Assembly: GCA_015680905.1 (NCBI GenBank)
Contig: CM027378.1
Coordinates: forward strand, 75,855,501 to 75,919,500
Direction of reading: 5' to 3'
DNA length: 64,000 bases
Origin: Coptis chinensis
Lineage: Eukaryota > Streptophyta > Magnoliopsida > Ranunculales > Ranunculaceae
Shown: piece by piece, positions 11,446-23,378 of the stretch
Numbering within the stretch: position 1 is the stretch's first letter
Layout: each line of letters begins with the position of its first letter
Notes under the pieces: model-generated
Told to the model about the DNA's origin: nothing
What the model saw: only the letters and a program-made list of their open reading frames with translations
Databases searched by the model: none
Position numbers and translations under genes: made by a program

Positions 11446-12706
11446 GTGACCACTTTAATGATGATACTCATTTGGATTGTTATGATTTCCTTGAAGTTCA
11501 GTATGAGGATCCAAATAGAAATGGGCAAGTTTGATGAGCAAACATTAATACTTGGAATGATTTATTTAGTTAATTATATTTTTATTACCAGTTCATGGAA
11601 TGTCTACAGTTAATATTGTGTTCTCTTCATGGAAAGTCTAGGCCTTGATTGTCGTTAATATTTTGAATTTCCTTATTATGAATCTCAAGTGTTATTTTTC
11701 TTAATATACTTGTGCTAGGATCAATCTTTACAAATTTATTTTGCTTTATGTTAAAATGTAATGGAGAAAAGTATTATGGATATATGTGTGGTAGACTATA
11801 CCCATAAATGATAAAGGCATTGTGTATCATATCTAACGTTGGGAGCCAGAAGCTCACTTAGAGAGTCTATATTACATGATTGTAAATTTAATGAGATAGT
11901 CTTCCCGTCGTTAGGGGGAGAAAAGCAATTGTTGCTCTAAGGAACAATGTGAAGCAACTTGGATCACGTCCTCTGTTTCATTAAGGATCCAAACAATGAA
12001 TGTGACTATATGAGATAAGGAGAATGATACACTTGCAAGTGGTTGCAGAGAAAAATGCCTAAGCATTTAATTATATGGTAAAAGTAACCATGAATGTGTC
12101 AGCCATAATGGGGTCCAAACATGGCGGCAAATGAATCTACTATACGCTAAAAGCGTGGTAGGCCTATAGGATCCAAAGAGAGTGCTCCTAGGAGAGGAGA
12201 ACTGAGGAACCATCTTGTCCAAATAATAGCAAGGTAATGGCTGGAGCTCCATAAACAAATAATGAAAATGTGCAAATATCCAAAATTCACTGAAATGCCT
12301 ATGGTTGCCCATGGAGAGGCACAGGTACCTGAAAAATGAAGAGATCGATCTCAATATTCCATGCATGTTCAGGTGAATTGTGGGATAGGAAAACACTTGT
12401 CATGGATGACATATTTAGCTATGGTATAGCTATTGGAACATCAAAGGACAATGATGAAAAATAAATGAACCTCGTGTTTTGTCGACAAAGGAAAGATTGG
12501 CTAATCTGGAATTTGCTATTCAAGCATAATTAAACTTTTTGAAAAACGTGGTGTGGACCTATAGTAAAATCCAAGGTTGGATTCAATATAGTAGCAGCAA
12601 GTTTGGTTGGTATAAACTTGATTGGGACTCCTAGGGAATTGGAGAAAACTGCTGACTATAGATTTTTGAAATGAAATGGACAAAGCACATGGTTGTGCGA
12701 AACTTG
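11446..12706 (+). pseudogene. Ty1/copia pol remnant, left part (before the CACTA insertion)
   Basis: Broken frames match the integrase-to-reverse-transcriptase stretch of plant Ty1/copia polyproteins. HDCKFNEIVFPSLGGEK (about 11870-11920) resembles the segment after the integrase core. MDDIFSYGIAIG (about 12400-12435) followed by a RKDW segment and GPIV resembles the start of the RT domain. The last codons before the break, HMVVRNL, belong to the later STPMVVRSLD-type segment, so internal pol sequence is missing. The element is cut at 12706 by the CACTA and continues at 48790. Its 5' part is outside the window. The first 400 bases give no clear match. Confidence 0.8.
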
Positions 12707-13135
12707 CACTACAAGAAAGCATACTTTTAGCCACGGCCCAAGTCCATGGGTAAAGCTCTTTTGCTACGGATATTGACTGACGCAAGACCGTGGGGTTTCA
12801 ACCTGTCTCTAAAGGTTTAGCTACAGCATAAGACCGTGGGTACATGCGACGGTCCACCCGATAGCTCAAGCCGTTGCAACTTGCCACTGATAAGGTCCGT
12901 GGGAATAGCCGTAGCAGTTGCTAGTGCTAATGCCTGTGGGAACAGTCGTCGCAATTTCTACAGCAGGCAACCGTGGCATAAGCCGTTGCTAGTTCCGTTG
13001 ATGAGGGCTGTGGTAGAAGCCGTAGTATTCAAATTTTACAAGGGATAAAAGCCGTGGCATAGGCCATAGCAAAACTTGCTTTGCTACGCACCTTTTAGTC
13101 CTATAGCTACGGATATTGGCCGTGGCTAAAATATT
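12707..13135. repeat. Left terminal and subterminal repeats of the large CACTA
   Basis: After the terminal CACTACAAGAAA, short units with CCGTGG, GCCGT(T/A)GC and GCTACGG recur about every 20-30 bases in both orientations to 13135. Arrays of this kind are where TnpA-type proteins bind in En/Spm elements. The same cores occur at the right end (48650-48780). Confidence 0.85.
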
Positions 13136-13742
13136 TCAGATTTTAAAAAAAAATAAAAATATATAATTATTGTTTTATCCTATGTCCACTTTTGTTTTTC
13201 AATCCAACTAATAATTCATCCATCCTAATAATAATACCACAAGGAAGACACATATTCCCAATCAGTATTCCTTTATCGAAAAACAGATGATAAAGAGATT
13301 AATATTCATACAAGTAAAAAAAAAAAAAAAAATGTAGCATTTACTATCCAAGCTCAATATAAATATGAATTTCCAAATATTCCCAATAAAAATTCACCTC
13401 GTGCATGTTTCTCCGTTACGTTTTATCATTGCCATGCACTCGAATACTTTTGGAAATGATTTGTAGTCCTAGCTTTTTAGAACTCTAGCCTTAACCTTTT
13501 CATGAGCATCCACCGAAACTTTAATAAACTTTAATAAACCTTAGCCTTAAACAATTGTATTCTCCTAAAAAAGGAAAGAGCACACAATTAGAGATTACTT
13601 GTGTAACTGAATGAAGAATTTTTTACGTGAATTCACCAAGCAACATATATAAAAAAAACACCATATAAAAAGTTGACTTGGCAAAGATTGAAAAGTTGGT
13701 AAAGGAGCAGAGAATCGGTATACTTAAGATCAATGTACAGGT
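13136..13742. other. Non-coding CACTA DNA
   Basis: AT-rich DNA with A-tracts (13142-13153, 13317-13332) and no recognisable gene. The last part, up to 13742, is probably the intron that follows the SEUSS exon at 14592 on the minus strand. Confidence 0.5.
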
Positions 13743-14579
13743 TGTTGTATGCAGATAAAAGAAAACAATAGAAGACAAGGACAGAATAAAAGGTAATAAC
13801 CAAGGTGCGGATTAGGCTGTCCTTAAGGAAAGATTTCGCCCCTTCCAATGGTGCAGAAAGGCAACAGTGGCGTCTTCCTCACAGGATTCAATGGTTAACA
13901 GTAGGCTGACTTTGCACTAGAACAGACTACCCTCTAGAACAGCAATATAACTCTCTCTGGCGGCTGACAGGAAGAAGAGAAGAAGAATAGGTGTGAATCT
14001 CTGCTTATGAGAAGTGGGATGAAAACTGATTGAGTATTCACGATTTCTGGTTTTCTCTTGAATTGGATTCGCTGGTGTATAGAGGCAGCAGCACGACTTC
14101 TGTCTCTCTCGATATAGAGGCAGCAGCAGCACGACTTCTGGTATACACGAGTTCTCTCTCTCTCTCTCTGTTCTGTGATGATCTCTCTCTATGAACACAG
14201 CAGTGTTTATATAGAGTATGATCGGTTATCATAGATGGAGAAGGACACCTCTCCAAGTCGGTTTCACAAAACCAATTCAACGTAGAACTCTAGCTAGCCG
14301 AAACTTGCTGCAAAAGCAAAAAACAAGTTTAGGCAATTGGTAATCCGCTACCCACTAGACAATCAGCCCGAACCCGACACGACGCGACTCGGTGCGGGCG
14401 GGCGCGCGCGTGTGTGGCTTTGGGTGAGTCCTCCCTTCTAACACAAAAGCCTTTGTACCCTAAGGGCACGCCCTTATGCTAGAGGATCACCTCATATACC
14501 TCACTTGCTAGTGGTGGTTCACCAATGTGGGACTAAACAACACACAAGTATTTTGAAATACTCATTAGAGATTCCAACA
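13743..14579 (-). mobile_element. Solo LTR, 837 bp, TSD CAGGT
   Basis: On the minus strand it starts TGTTGGAATC and ends CATACAACA. The 5-base TSD CAGGT is perfect (13738-13742 and 14580-14584). TTTAGTCCCACATTGG, common in plant copia LTRs, lies close to the start, and TATATAAACAC (minus strand, about 14205-14215) is a likely TATA box, followed by a pyrimidine-rich leader that includes a (CT)n run at 14153-14168. There is no internal region, so it is a solo LTR left by LTR-LTR recombination. It sits just inside the first intron preserved in the SEUSS fragment. Confidence 0.88.
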
Positions 14580-14591
14580 CAGGTAACTTAC

Positions 14592-15204
14592 AGGAGGGCG
14601 ATGGAGTTGATGATAAATGTACTACATTAATCGGCGAGCACATACACCTCTCATAGGGGCGCTTAACTTCAGATACAGATTGCAGACCTTGTTGTTGCAT
14701 TTGCTGCCTCAGTTGTTGCTGTTGCTGTTGCAATTGCACTCGCTGCATATATAGATTGTAAAATCTGCTGCGGTTGCTGTTGATGCCGCTGTAAAAGTCT
14801 CTGCTGCTGATTTAAGGCTTGAATTTGGGGATTGTGTCCTTGTAATTGGATGGGGTCCTGTCTGCAGCGCTCTTGCATGACCTCTGCTAGAAAATATCTT
14901 CCCCGCTTGATGTCTAATCTAGGCTTTTTCTGTATTTAAGTCAAATAGTTAAGCCTCTAGATTTGAGGAGGGGGGACCCGCCATTTGGAAATGAAACTTG
15001 GCCTGTTAAGTGATGCCGGCCGAGACGAAGCGATAGAAGCCCCATGTTGCCTCTTCTCGACCTTGCTTAGGACTCGATCCCGATGAGAGCCTTGTTGCAC
15101 TATAGACGATCCATCCATCACTGAAGAACCTGAAATGCTGATGTTATTGGACGAGAATGACATAGGTGAAGCAGGTAATCGCATGTAAGATTCAGTATCA
15201 TAAT
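14592..15204 (-). pseudogene. SEU-like: Captured SEUSS-type transcriptional adaptor gene fragment
   Basis: SEUSS and its relatives are plant adaptor proteins that work with LEUNIG co-repressors in flower development. On the minus strand the fragment reads SYMRLPASPMSFSSNNISIS then GSSV(M)DGSS, then KKPRLDIK, QDPIQLQGHNPQIQAL, Gln-rich runs, VKRPYERC and CARRLM..YHQ. This is the order seen in the Q-rich region before the Ldb1-like domain. It has at least two frameshifts and a TAG replacing a Gln after CARRLM. The exon ends at a GTAAGT donor at 14592/14591, so capture was at the DNA level. The N-terminus and the conserved dimerisation domain are absent, and no function is expected. Confidence 0.85.
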
Positions 15205-15374
15205 TATGCATAGAAAATAACTAATCACTGAATAGCAAATATTTACTTAAATAAAGATGCACAACTAGATATGGACACTAGAATGAAGTCAACTAATGTT
15301 TATCATTTAAAACAAGATGCGGACTGGTAATCAAAAGGCAATGCTGTTTTTCTTTTCATTTTTTCTTCTCATTA

Positions 15375-15640
15375 CACTACCAAAAAAAGGGCTTCTTGCG
15401 GCGAGGTTTTAGCCGCGGCCATCAATTTTGAGGCTAAAAGAACTTTTTTGCGGCGGCCATCCTTAGTTGAGGCAACACATAGGTTTTAGCCTCGACCTGT
15501 CACCATTCCACGGCTAAAACATATGTTCTCGCAACGGTTGTAGGCTTCCCGCGGATAAAAATAACATTTAGCCTCAGAAAGAGTTAGGCCGCGACTAAAA
15601 GTTGTAGTTGTTGTGGCGAGGTGTTTTTGGTCGTTGTCAA
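15375..15640. repeat. Left subterminal repeats of the nested CACTA
   Basis: Units such as GCGGCGAGG, GCCGCGGCC, GCGGCGGCC and TAGCCTCG alternate with GGCTAAAA phrases. They are mirrored at 19620-19960 by GCGGTAG, CGCGGCC, GCGGCTATG and GCCGCGGTCGGCGGCC. Confidence 0.85.
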
Positions 15641-16013
15641 ATGACCTTTTTAATTGGTTAAGCTCGAAAATTTTAATATAGAAAGAAATGAAAAAAAATC
15701 GACCCGCTTTATTTCAATATATCCCGCCCATGTTTTCATTATCTCGCACTTATTATCGGCCAAAAAATCGAAAAAGAAAGGAAAACAAGAAAGAGCCGTT
15801 TAGGGTTTTATTTCTCTCTCCCAAAGGTCTAAGCAAAACCATGGGTGGCTAATCTAAATTTCCATTTGATACAAAACCCATTTTCACATCTTCCCCCATT
15901 TTCATATCTTCTGATTCATCTCTTTTTATCAAAAGAGAACAAGGTAAGCTCAGTTCAATTTCTTTTTCCTTCCCCAAATTCATTTAATTCTAGGTAAACT
16001 TTACTATCATTAG
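15641..16013 (+). other. Leader-like stretch before the captured phosphatase exons
   Basis: It contains TTTAGGGTTTTATTTCTCTCTC, typical of plant 5' untranslated regions, and an AAG/GTAAGC donor-like site near 15945. It may be a captured 5' UTR. No coding match was found. Confidence 0.35.
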
Positions 16014-18014
16014 GTGAAAAAGATGGCGATGAACTTCAGAGAAATGCAAATGTGCAAAAAATACATAGGAGGACCCAGTTTCGTTCATTTTTTGGCATTG
16101 GCTTTCCCAAAAATATTCATGACCATGAGTAAGTAAAAAGTAACTTCAATAGGTAAAGGACTCACAAATAACATTGTTGTAGAAAGGAATCACGATGTTT
16201 GGTAATGGTGCAAAGGGATTGGATTTCACCAATGATGCATATATTTTCAAATGAAAATAGTTTTCCAAGATCCTGCAGTTGTGGTTCGGTTTGATGAGAC
16301 GTACACAAGGCAAGCTCCTTTTGTTTACCTTGTTTCTAAATTTGATTAATATGTACTTTCCTCTCTACAACATTGTGATTCCTTTCAACTGACAATTTTA
16401 ACTTGGTCTTGAATATCTTGAGCAAATTATCCGGATGTAGCTGGCAGGAATAACATCATGACACAAATGGCTCAGTGAATTTCTGTTGTTGTTTTTTTTT
16501 TTTTTTTAATTTACTCCCACTTAATATTCTGACCATAAACAAAACATTCTTAAGAGTCAAGACCACGACAAAGCCCCAGTCCTCAGTAAAGCTTTAAAAC
16601 CAAAAAAAAAAAGATATGTATACTGTAGATGGGCTCTGAGAGAAGAAAATTTTGTGCAATATTTATGTATGACTGACTTCTTTTCTTCACATTGATGGAG
16701 ATGCAAATGTGCATGCCTCAACTATATGCGTATAAGAACATTTATATCCAGATGGTTATCTACTGGCGAAATTGGTTATCTGTGGTCTTCCCCCTTTCTA
16801 TATAAATAACTACCATTGTTCTATTTGCAGGAGAGTTATATGGCTTGGAGATTTGAACTATCGTCTCAATTTATCTTATGAGAAAGCACGAGAACTCATC
16901 TCCAAGAAAGAATGGTCCAAGTTGGCTGAGAAGGACCAGGTATGAATCATTGTTTATCATGGACATGCACCACAAATGTTTATTGCAGTATGTGAAGTTC
17001 TCATTTCCTTGAAATTTACTTAATTACTTGTAAATATGCTTAGTTACATTGACACGGATATGTGTGTCCATATCCGACATGGTTACAAAGTGTCTAACAT
17101 GGCGAAACATAAAAAATTGAGGTATATCACATACAAAATGAGGTTGGTAAGTCATGCATTCTTCACAGAGTAATTCCATAGTTGGTATCAAAAAATTAAA
17201 AATAAATTCCTCAAGGAAAAATTCTTAAAAGATAAGGATAGGACTAGATCATCATGAACTTCCATACACAAATACATGGACTTTCTGGCCTTAACAGAAC
17301 AGCTCAGAAATAGTCCATTCGTTATCTACCAAGTGACCAACAAGGAAAGAAATATGTTCTACCTAGTCTAGTCTAGACATAATGTTCTAGAGTTTTTAGC
17401 CCCATCATGTATTTCATTCTTTTAATGTGGTCTGTCTTTCGCTAAATCATTGATAGTCAAGTTAAATTGTTAATTGTATGGACTCTCTTTCACTTTATTG
17501 TGGCAGCTAGTCAGAGAGTTAAAAAAGGACCGTGCATTTGATGGTTGGACAGAAAGGAAGTTTAAACTTCCCCCGACATACAAATATGAGATTAATTCTG
17601 CTAGATATTGTGGAGAGGATCCAAAGGCTGGGAGACAAGTACCTGCATGGTACGTATTATTAATTTCTTCATGTTATTTAGTTGATATTTCATGTAGCTG
17701 GCCGGTTGTAATAGCAATTTGGTACAAATCAATTCTCACAAAAAAGAAAGAAATAAAGAAAGAACCTAGATGGTGTATAACTGGTCTTCTTCAAACATTC
17801 AGGTGTGACCGCATTCTTTCATTTGGAAAAGGATTGAAGCTTGTGAGTTATAAGAGGACTGAGAAAATGCTTTTTGATCATCGCCTGCGGATCACTGCTT
17901 TATGTGGCTGAGGTTGAGGTGTTCTGTCATAGGAAGCTACAAAAAGCTCTCACATACACCGATGTAGAGATGGAAGACGATGATGTCATAGAAGATATGG
18001 AATTATATGGAGAG
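16014..18014 (+). pseudogene. Captured fragment of a type I inositol-polyphosphate 5-phosphatase gene
   Basis: These enzymes remove the 5-phosphate from inositol phosphates. Four exons keep correct splice sites and phase: 16014-16128 (GDELQRNANV, HRRTQFRSFFGIGFPKNIHDHE), 16831-16939 (WLGDLNYRLNLSYEKARELI), 17507-17649 (PPTYKYEINSARYCGEDPKAG) and 17803-18014 (CDRILSFGKGLKL, SYKRTE, DHR, EVEVFCHRKLQ). The catalytic signatures WLGDLNYR, PAWCDRIL and DHR are recognisable. A frameshift near 17894-17904 breaks the frame after DHR. The N-terminal half of the gene is missing. Intron 1 (16129-16830) holds an inverted repeat of about 20 bases (GAAAGGAATCAC near 16182 and its complement near 16378). Confidence 0.88.
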
Positions 18015-18425
18015 GTATTCATTCTGCCTTATGCATAGATCTAGCGAACTAATCAAAGTTGCTTCAGTCTCAAATTGCATATATTATTGCAGTAAGGGTA
18101 TACTACTTGACAAGCAAGCAGACAAAGAATGTTGTACTTGTTAACATTACGGACTTAAATATCATTGCATGCATCCTTATGGACATACTTTTGAAGACAA
18201 TAATACGCCAACCTGTCCTTTGCATTTTATCTCATCCCAATGTGTTGATTTTTTGCTGATGCAGGATTTTTCCAGGTGTGAGCATTGATATGGTAATTTT
18301 CATAGATAAAACCTTGTATGCTTGGCTAATAGGGTGACTGCAAGAGGTTCCAGTACCAGAATGTTTGAGTCTTTATCTGTATTCCTTCGATCAAGATTCA
18401 TTTTTCATCGCGGAAAGTTGTAAAG

Positions 18426-18498
18426 CTTGAGCGTTTTGGCTTGTCGATACGTCGATGAGGTCATTATTGTCACTCCTTGGGAAGTTTCAAAAGACATG
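18426..18498 (+). pseudogene. PECT1-like: Captured exon of phosphoethanolamine cytidylyltransferase (PECT-like)
   Basis: PECT makes CDP-ethanolamine for phosphatidylethanolamine synthesis. The exon encodes SLSVLACRYVDEVII followed by TPWEVSKDM, which matches the conserved segment SLSVLACRYVDEVIIGAPWEVSKDM of plant PECT with GA replaced by VT. It is bordered by an AAAG acceptor-like site and an ATG/GTTAGT donor. It follows the phosphatase pieces on the same strand, so this element carries parts of two unrelated genes. Only one exon is recognisable. Confidence 0.75.
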
Positions 18499-19619
18499 GT
18501 TAGTTCTTTTTCATTTATGTTTATAGATTATGTTGTTCAACATTTATATTCAGTTCTTGATTGTATTCTTAGGCGAGTTCTTGATTGTATTCAACATTTA
18601 TATTCATTCCTTTCTTTATGTCTTGTTGCCTTTAATTCTTGTACACTAATTAACTTATAGCATTCTCAAAGTGTAGTGTAGGAGAAATGGATATTGAAAG
18701 GGACCGGTACATCGGGTATAGTAGGAAGTAAGAAAGGCATAATATTGAATATATGTTGTAAGGAGGAGTGCCTATGTAGTTAAACTACATATTGCAGATT
18801 GACTTTTCTGTTTTCCTTGCTTTATATGTGTTTATATTGTGAAAAAAGTTGTATTATTTTCTTCATTTTGGGCATGCTAGATATCCTTTTTCCAATTTGA
18901 TGACAATGTGCATATTAGTGTTTCTTACATATCTAATGACACTTGGTGGTGTTTACATTGTTACTGGTCACTCAATTGCATTATAACTATATGTCAACTT
19001 CAACTACTTTAGTTACAGGTGATGAGTTTATTATGACTGCTACAGTTTTTCAAAATTCACATGCAGTTAGTCTATGCTATTAATTAGTTAAACTTACTCC
19101 ATTGTTAAGGGTTTAACATTATTATTATTTTTTGTAGAGATGAACAAAGTGAAGACTAGTATTGGACTTCAAGATGTGTTTTTTTGTTAAAACTTACAAA
19201 CTTGAATTTGGTTGAAATGGCATCATTGGAGGAGTGTTACAGTTTTTTGTTTTTGTGGATATGAAGCGGGTATTATATCGAGAACTAGAATTGTGATACC
19301 TGTGAGTTTTGTGTAGCTTGAAAAGTTATAAAGCATTTTGGAGATTGGAAACTTATGAATTATTTTGTAGATTGGAAACGCTAATGTAATGAATTTGATG
19401 TTGGATGTTAAATTTATTTGTTTTGGTCTGATATTTGGTTAAGTATATTTTTTATTATTTATGTATCAAGCTTGTTAAGATATGGGTTCAAAATGAATTG
19501 ATTCGAACAGGTGCAGGAAATCGGTCTGCTTTAGGACCAATAAATGAAATTCAGGTGCTAAAAAAACAAAAATAAAAAATAAAATAAAAACGATTTTTGG
19601 CAGTTTCCATAACAGCTGT
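18499..19619 (+). other. Non-coding interior of the nested CACTA
   Basis: AT-rich DNA without a recognisable exon. It may include intron or 3' UTR of the captured genes; I see no match that would show this. Confidence 0.4.
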
Positions 19620-20436
19620 AGAGCACTTTTTGTGGCAGCCTTACCCGCAACTAAAAGTTGCTTGAAAATTTTTCTAGCAGCGGTAGATTCAAAATTTTAT
19701 CAGTTTTTGTCGCGGCCAATTCGTGGCAACATTTTTTTAAATTTTCTTTCGTTTTTTATTTTTAATGATTCAAAAAACATTTTGCGCGGTAAGGCAGCGA
19801 CAAGAGATGGTATTTTTGGCTGCGGCTATGTGACTTCCCGTGGCAAAAGATATTTTGTGACACTATATACTGCCGCAAGCGTGGCAAGAAGTTTTTCCGC
19901 GGCAAAAAACATTTTGTGGCGGTTTTTGGTATTTATGGCCGCGGTCGGCGGCCACGGCAAAAAGTCTTATTTTTAGTAGTGTTATTTCTGTTAATGAAAA
20001 CAACGTTATAGATACAATTAAACTGCAAGTACTGAAATGCAAAGAGAAATTATGCGACAAAGGCACAAACCCATTACAGATAATTCACTACAATGGCAAG
20101 GCATATTATCCAAACATAAGACTTACAAAACCACCAACGAAGAACAGATTAGAATCATCAAAATGCAGTTTAGAGCAGTTAAACTACTGCTCCATGGCCA
20201 ATACTGAGTATCAAAATGAACATATGCCAAAATCTACTCTACGATGAACGTGGTTTACATGTCTGCCATGATTCAATGACATACGCAAATGGGAAAAGCA
20301 AATTCATCATGTGTATAAATGGAAGGAGTTGAATGTTCGATATGCAAAGATAACCTGTTGAGTATATGGCTAACCTATTGTGAGAAGGGCTACATAAACA
20401 ATAAAAATGGTATAAGCATAAACACAAACCTCTTAC

Positions 20437-20523
20437 CTTTGTACCATGATCCAAGGAGCTTCCATTGCAAGATCGAGGTAATCGTGCTAGCCTCTCTGCA
20501 CTATTGAGATCCCAAATCTCAAC
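20437..20523 (-). pseudogene. Captured exon of a WD40-repeat protein (DSE1-like)
   Basis: On the minus strand the exon reads VEIWDLNSAERLARLPRS followed by NGSSLDHGTK. It has an acceptor (CCAAAG/GTTGAG) and a donor (AAAG/GTAAGAGG). VEIWDLNSAERLARLP is a WD-repeat end typical of GNB1L/DSE1-like (DECREASED SIZE EXCLUSION LIMIT 1) plant proteins. The assignment rests on one short exon, so the WD40 class is more certain than the exact family. It lies on the same strand as the SEUSS, RING and GTE pieces and the transposase genes. Confidence 0.55.
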
Positions 20524-21101
20524 CTTTGGATATCCATCAAATAGTAAGATAAGGCAATAATCTGAGCAATCAAAAGCGCCCGAAATCATTATATTCATGT
20601 ACTCACCCCGAAAGATTTCTCTCCAAAATTAGCTATATATTGTGTTCCTTCAGTAGGCACAAAGTCTGAAAAGTAGTTTAAGAAGATGGATAAATCAACA
20701 AGGAAAAAAAAAACGTACTAATTGGCAATTTACTACAGGCATAACATTGACCGATAAAAAAAAAATTATCTGATAAAACATACCAAGGATCGCAAACATT
20801 TTGTACATTTATCTGCAATATTTGCTTATAGTTTAGGCTTCCTTGATTGTAAAAAGAATACGAAAATGAGTATTTGATAAAAAAATATGTGTCAAGGGAA
20901 ATATAATGCAATACCATGAGAACGATATATGTCAATAATTCTAATGTCTAGCTTTAGTTTCTGTTGAAAACCACTTTACTCCAAAGCAAGTAAACAACCT
21001 CTAGGAGGAATATGTAATAAGGCATTTTAAAGGTATCACAGGTCTAACCCATGCTACCAAATGCAAACCCTCCCTCATTCTTATTTCTAGATTAAGTAGA
21101 A

Positions 21102-21226
21102 TTCCCCATAAATTTCAAACTCAGTTCTATTAATCAATAAATTTCCCCATAAATGCAAACTCAGTTCTATTAATCAATAAATTTCCCCATAAATGCAAAC
21201 TCAGTTCTATTAATCAATAAATTTCA
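21102..21226. repeat. 40-bp tandem repeat, three copies
   Basis: The unit (AATTTCCCCATAAATGCAAA followed by CTCAGTTCTATTAATCAATA) occurs three times head to tail; the first copy has small changes. Confidence 0.9.
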
Positions 21227-21387
21227 CTTATAACAAAAAAAAGTTCTATTGATAATCAAAGAAACAAAAAGCGTTCGAGATGCTGCTTGTAGAATTTAGA
21301 CAAACTGGATGTTTGGATTGTCAATTTCATAAAACCCAAAGGGCATTTCGTTAGGCAATAGTAATGAGAAAATACATTCTTGGGCTT

Positions 21388-21411
21388 TAATAATAATAAT
21401 AATAATAAAAA
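21388..21411. repeat. (AAT)n microsatellite
   Basis: About seven repeats of the trinucleotide TAA. Confidence 0.9.
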
Positions 21412-21919
21412 ATAGCTACCGATCCTTAAGTTTCGAGGAAGATGTGGAATGGTTTCACAAAACTGTGTCCTAAGAGGCTCAGACCAGGAAGTCCTTCTCC
21501 CACAACAGTCGCAAGGTTAAGAGAATTTTTTATATGAGCTTAACAACACAACAATTAATCAGAACACTATGTAGGTGTTCTGATTAAGTCGAAATGATAG
21601 GTGTGAGATCACTAAAGCAGGACCACAGATAAGTCGCCAACTTTGCATTAATTTAATCTTGCTAATCAAACTTCCCTACATGATGTTAACCAATTAATAC
21701 TACAACAAAATGGAAAAGACACCCAACTAGGATCCCATGCATGTGGTGGTCAAGTGTGACTACTGTAACGCCCGTATTTTAAATACGTATTTTTCTATTT
21801 ATTAATTAATTAATTAAATTAATTATTTATTTATTTTCAAAATTCGTCGGATTGGACTCGGGATATGTGGGCCTGGTTTTGGGCCCGAGTCTGCGTTGGG
21901 CTTGGGTTTCGGACCCAAG

Positions 21920-21927
21920 TATATAAA
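21920..21927 (+). promoter_or_regulatory. TATA box of LTR copy 1
   Basis: TATATAAA about 156 bases into the LTR, conserved at 26978-26985 and 32021-32028. The transcription start is expected about 30 bases downstream, which would place R at roughly base 185 of the LTR. Confidence 0.7.
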
Positions 21928-23378
21928 CACATTTTTCTAGAAAATAGGGTTCAGAGAAATAATAAAATAATGAAAATGGAGGCAGAGCTTAAAGCTGGAT
22001 TTCTGGAGGGTGGAGCGCGACGGCTCGGACTTGGAGAAATTCGTAGGAGCTGTTCATACAGGTGAGTAGCTATTTTGCTATTTCACCGAACTTATGGTTT
22101 TATGTGTATTGATACTGTTCATTATCCGTTGTATTGGACTTCGTGCCATCCGTTTTATTAAACTTTATTGAATTTCGGATTTGAATTTAACTGTTAAACT
22201 GTTGAAACTCGGAAAACTGAGATGAAACTGTCAAAGTTTGATTTGGGCCCGCGAATGGGGCGTGAGCCCAAACAAACAAAGGGTCGCCCATGGCTTGAAT
22301 CTTTGTTAAAGGCTTGAATGCTTTGTAAACCGTTGGGTATGTTGTTATGGGATTGATTGATGGAGGTGGAGATATCGATTTAAGCTTGTGTTGTCGGCCG
22401 CTTGAGGTTTGGAATCCGGCATCAATGGCGCCGCATGAGCTGTTTTTTATTGAACCGTTATGTTTTGATGTGTTAACTGTTTTATGGGTTGATTAGTGTG
22501 GTGGATGGATGATTGGTTGTTGGGGTATTGGTGGGACTGATGAGGGTCGAGTGGGGGTGTTGTGGGAAGCCGTGAAACAAATGGCAATGGCGGTCGGGGT
22601 CGAAGCCTGGGAGGTGAGGGAAATCGGTTTTTGTGGGTTTTTGTGGTTTGAATTGTTTTGATATTGATTTGTGGGTTGTTGATGTATGTGTGAATGTTGG
22701 AATTTGATGGGGCTGTTTGAGAGCTTGAGCCGACCATTAATGGCGGCCGGGATTGATTCCTAGATCTAATTTTGGTGAGGGTTGGTTTGTAGGATTTGGG
22801 GTTTTTGTGTTTACAAATGTTGTTTGGTTTTGGATTTAGAGTAAAACCGCTTGGTTAGATTGGTGGTTGTGTGAAAGGTGGTGGCCGGTCGATTTTGGTG
22901 GTGGTGGAAGAGAATCGATGAAGGAGATGACATCGCTCACCGATTTGGGCTTAGGCCAAATCGGTTGGGCCAAAAATCTATTTTTTGTGGGCGGTTCTAT
23001 TTATTTGGTTGGGCCCGATTTTAAGTTATTTTTGGACCAGTTTAATTAAGTTTAGTTTGGGCGGTTTAAGTAAGTTTTGGGACCGGTTCTAATATTTGAT
23101 TTGGGGACCAGTTTAAATTTAAAGTTTTGGACCGAGCCACTTAACTGTTTTGGGCCCGTTTCGATATTGCTTAGGCCACCATATAATTTAATATAGATCT
23201 CAATTGGGTGGGTAAAATTAATAAATTGGTTTTAGACTTTTTGGGTTCTAAGGTTTGGGCTTGGCGGTTGGGTCCAAACCAGGGACCGGGTCATGAGCCC
23301 ACGAGCCATGCACCTTTGACCTTAGCCATGAACCATGGCTATGACCATGAACCCGTCGAACACCTAAAACGGCATAGT

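Larger units (their letters stand above)
15375..19981 (+). mobile_element. Nested gene-carrying CACTA element (Pack-CACTA), 4.6 kb, TSD TTA
   Basis: Left end CACTACCAAAAAAAGGGC; right end inward CACTACTAAAAATAAGAC. Perfect TSD TTA (15372-15374 and 19982-19984). Both ends have subterminal GCGGC / GCCGC repeats (15398-15620 and 19620-19960), unlike the CCGTGG repeats of the surrounding CACTA, so it is a different family. It has no transposase; its interior holds plus-strand exon-intron pieces of two host genes. It must rely on an autonomous relative for movement. Confidence 0.93.
20524..21763. other. CACTA interior, mostly non-coding
   Basis: AT-rich DNA with two simple repeats. The minus frame across 21420-21515 is open with Cys-Asp-Cys-Cys-Gly-Arg-Arg and then Pro-Arg-Asn-Leu-Arg before a splice-donor-like site, perhaps another captured exon, but I do not recognise it. 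The remaining bases show no gene. Confidence 0.4.

Noticed and set aside
14038..14280. Arg/Glu-rich minus-strand frames
   Set aside because: Encoded by the (CT)n-rich leader of the solo LTR.
21865..22065. A 66-residue gene present in three copies
   Set aside because: It spans the LTR start and TATA box and would need translation from before the promoter; only the part after 21970 could be transcribed. Its repetition is due to the three LTRs.
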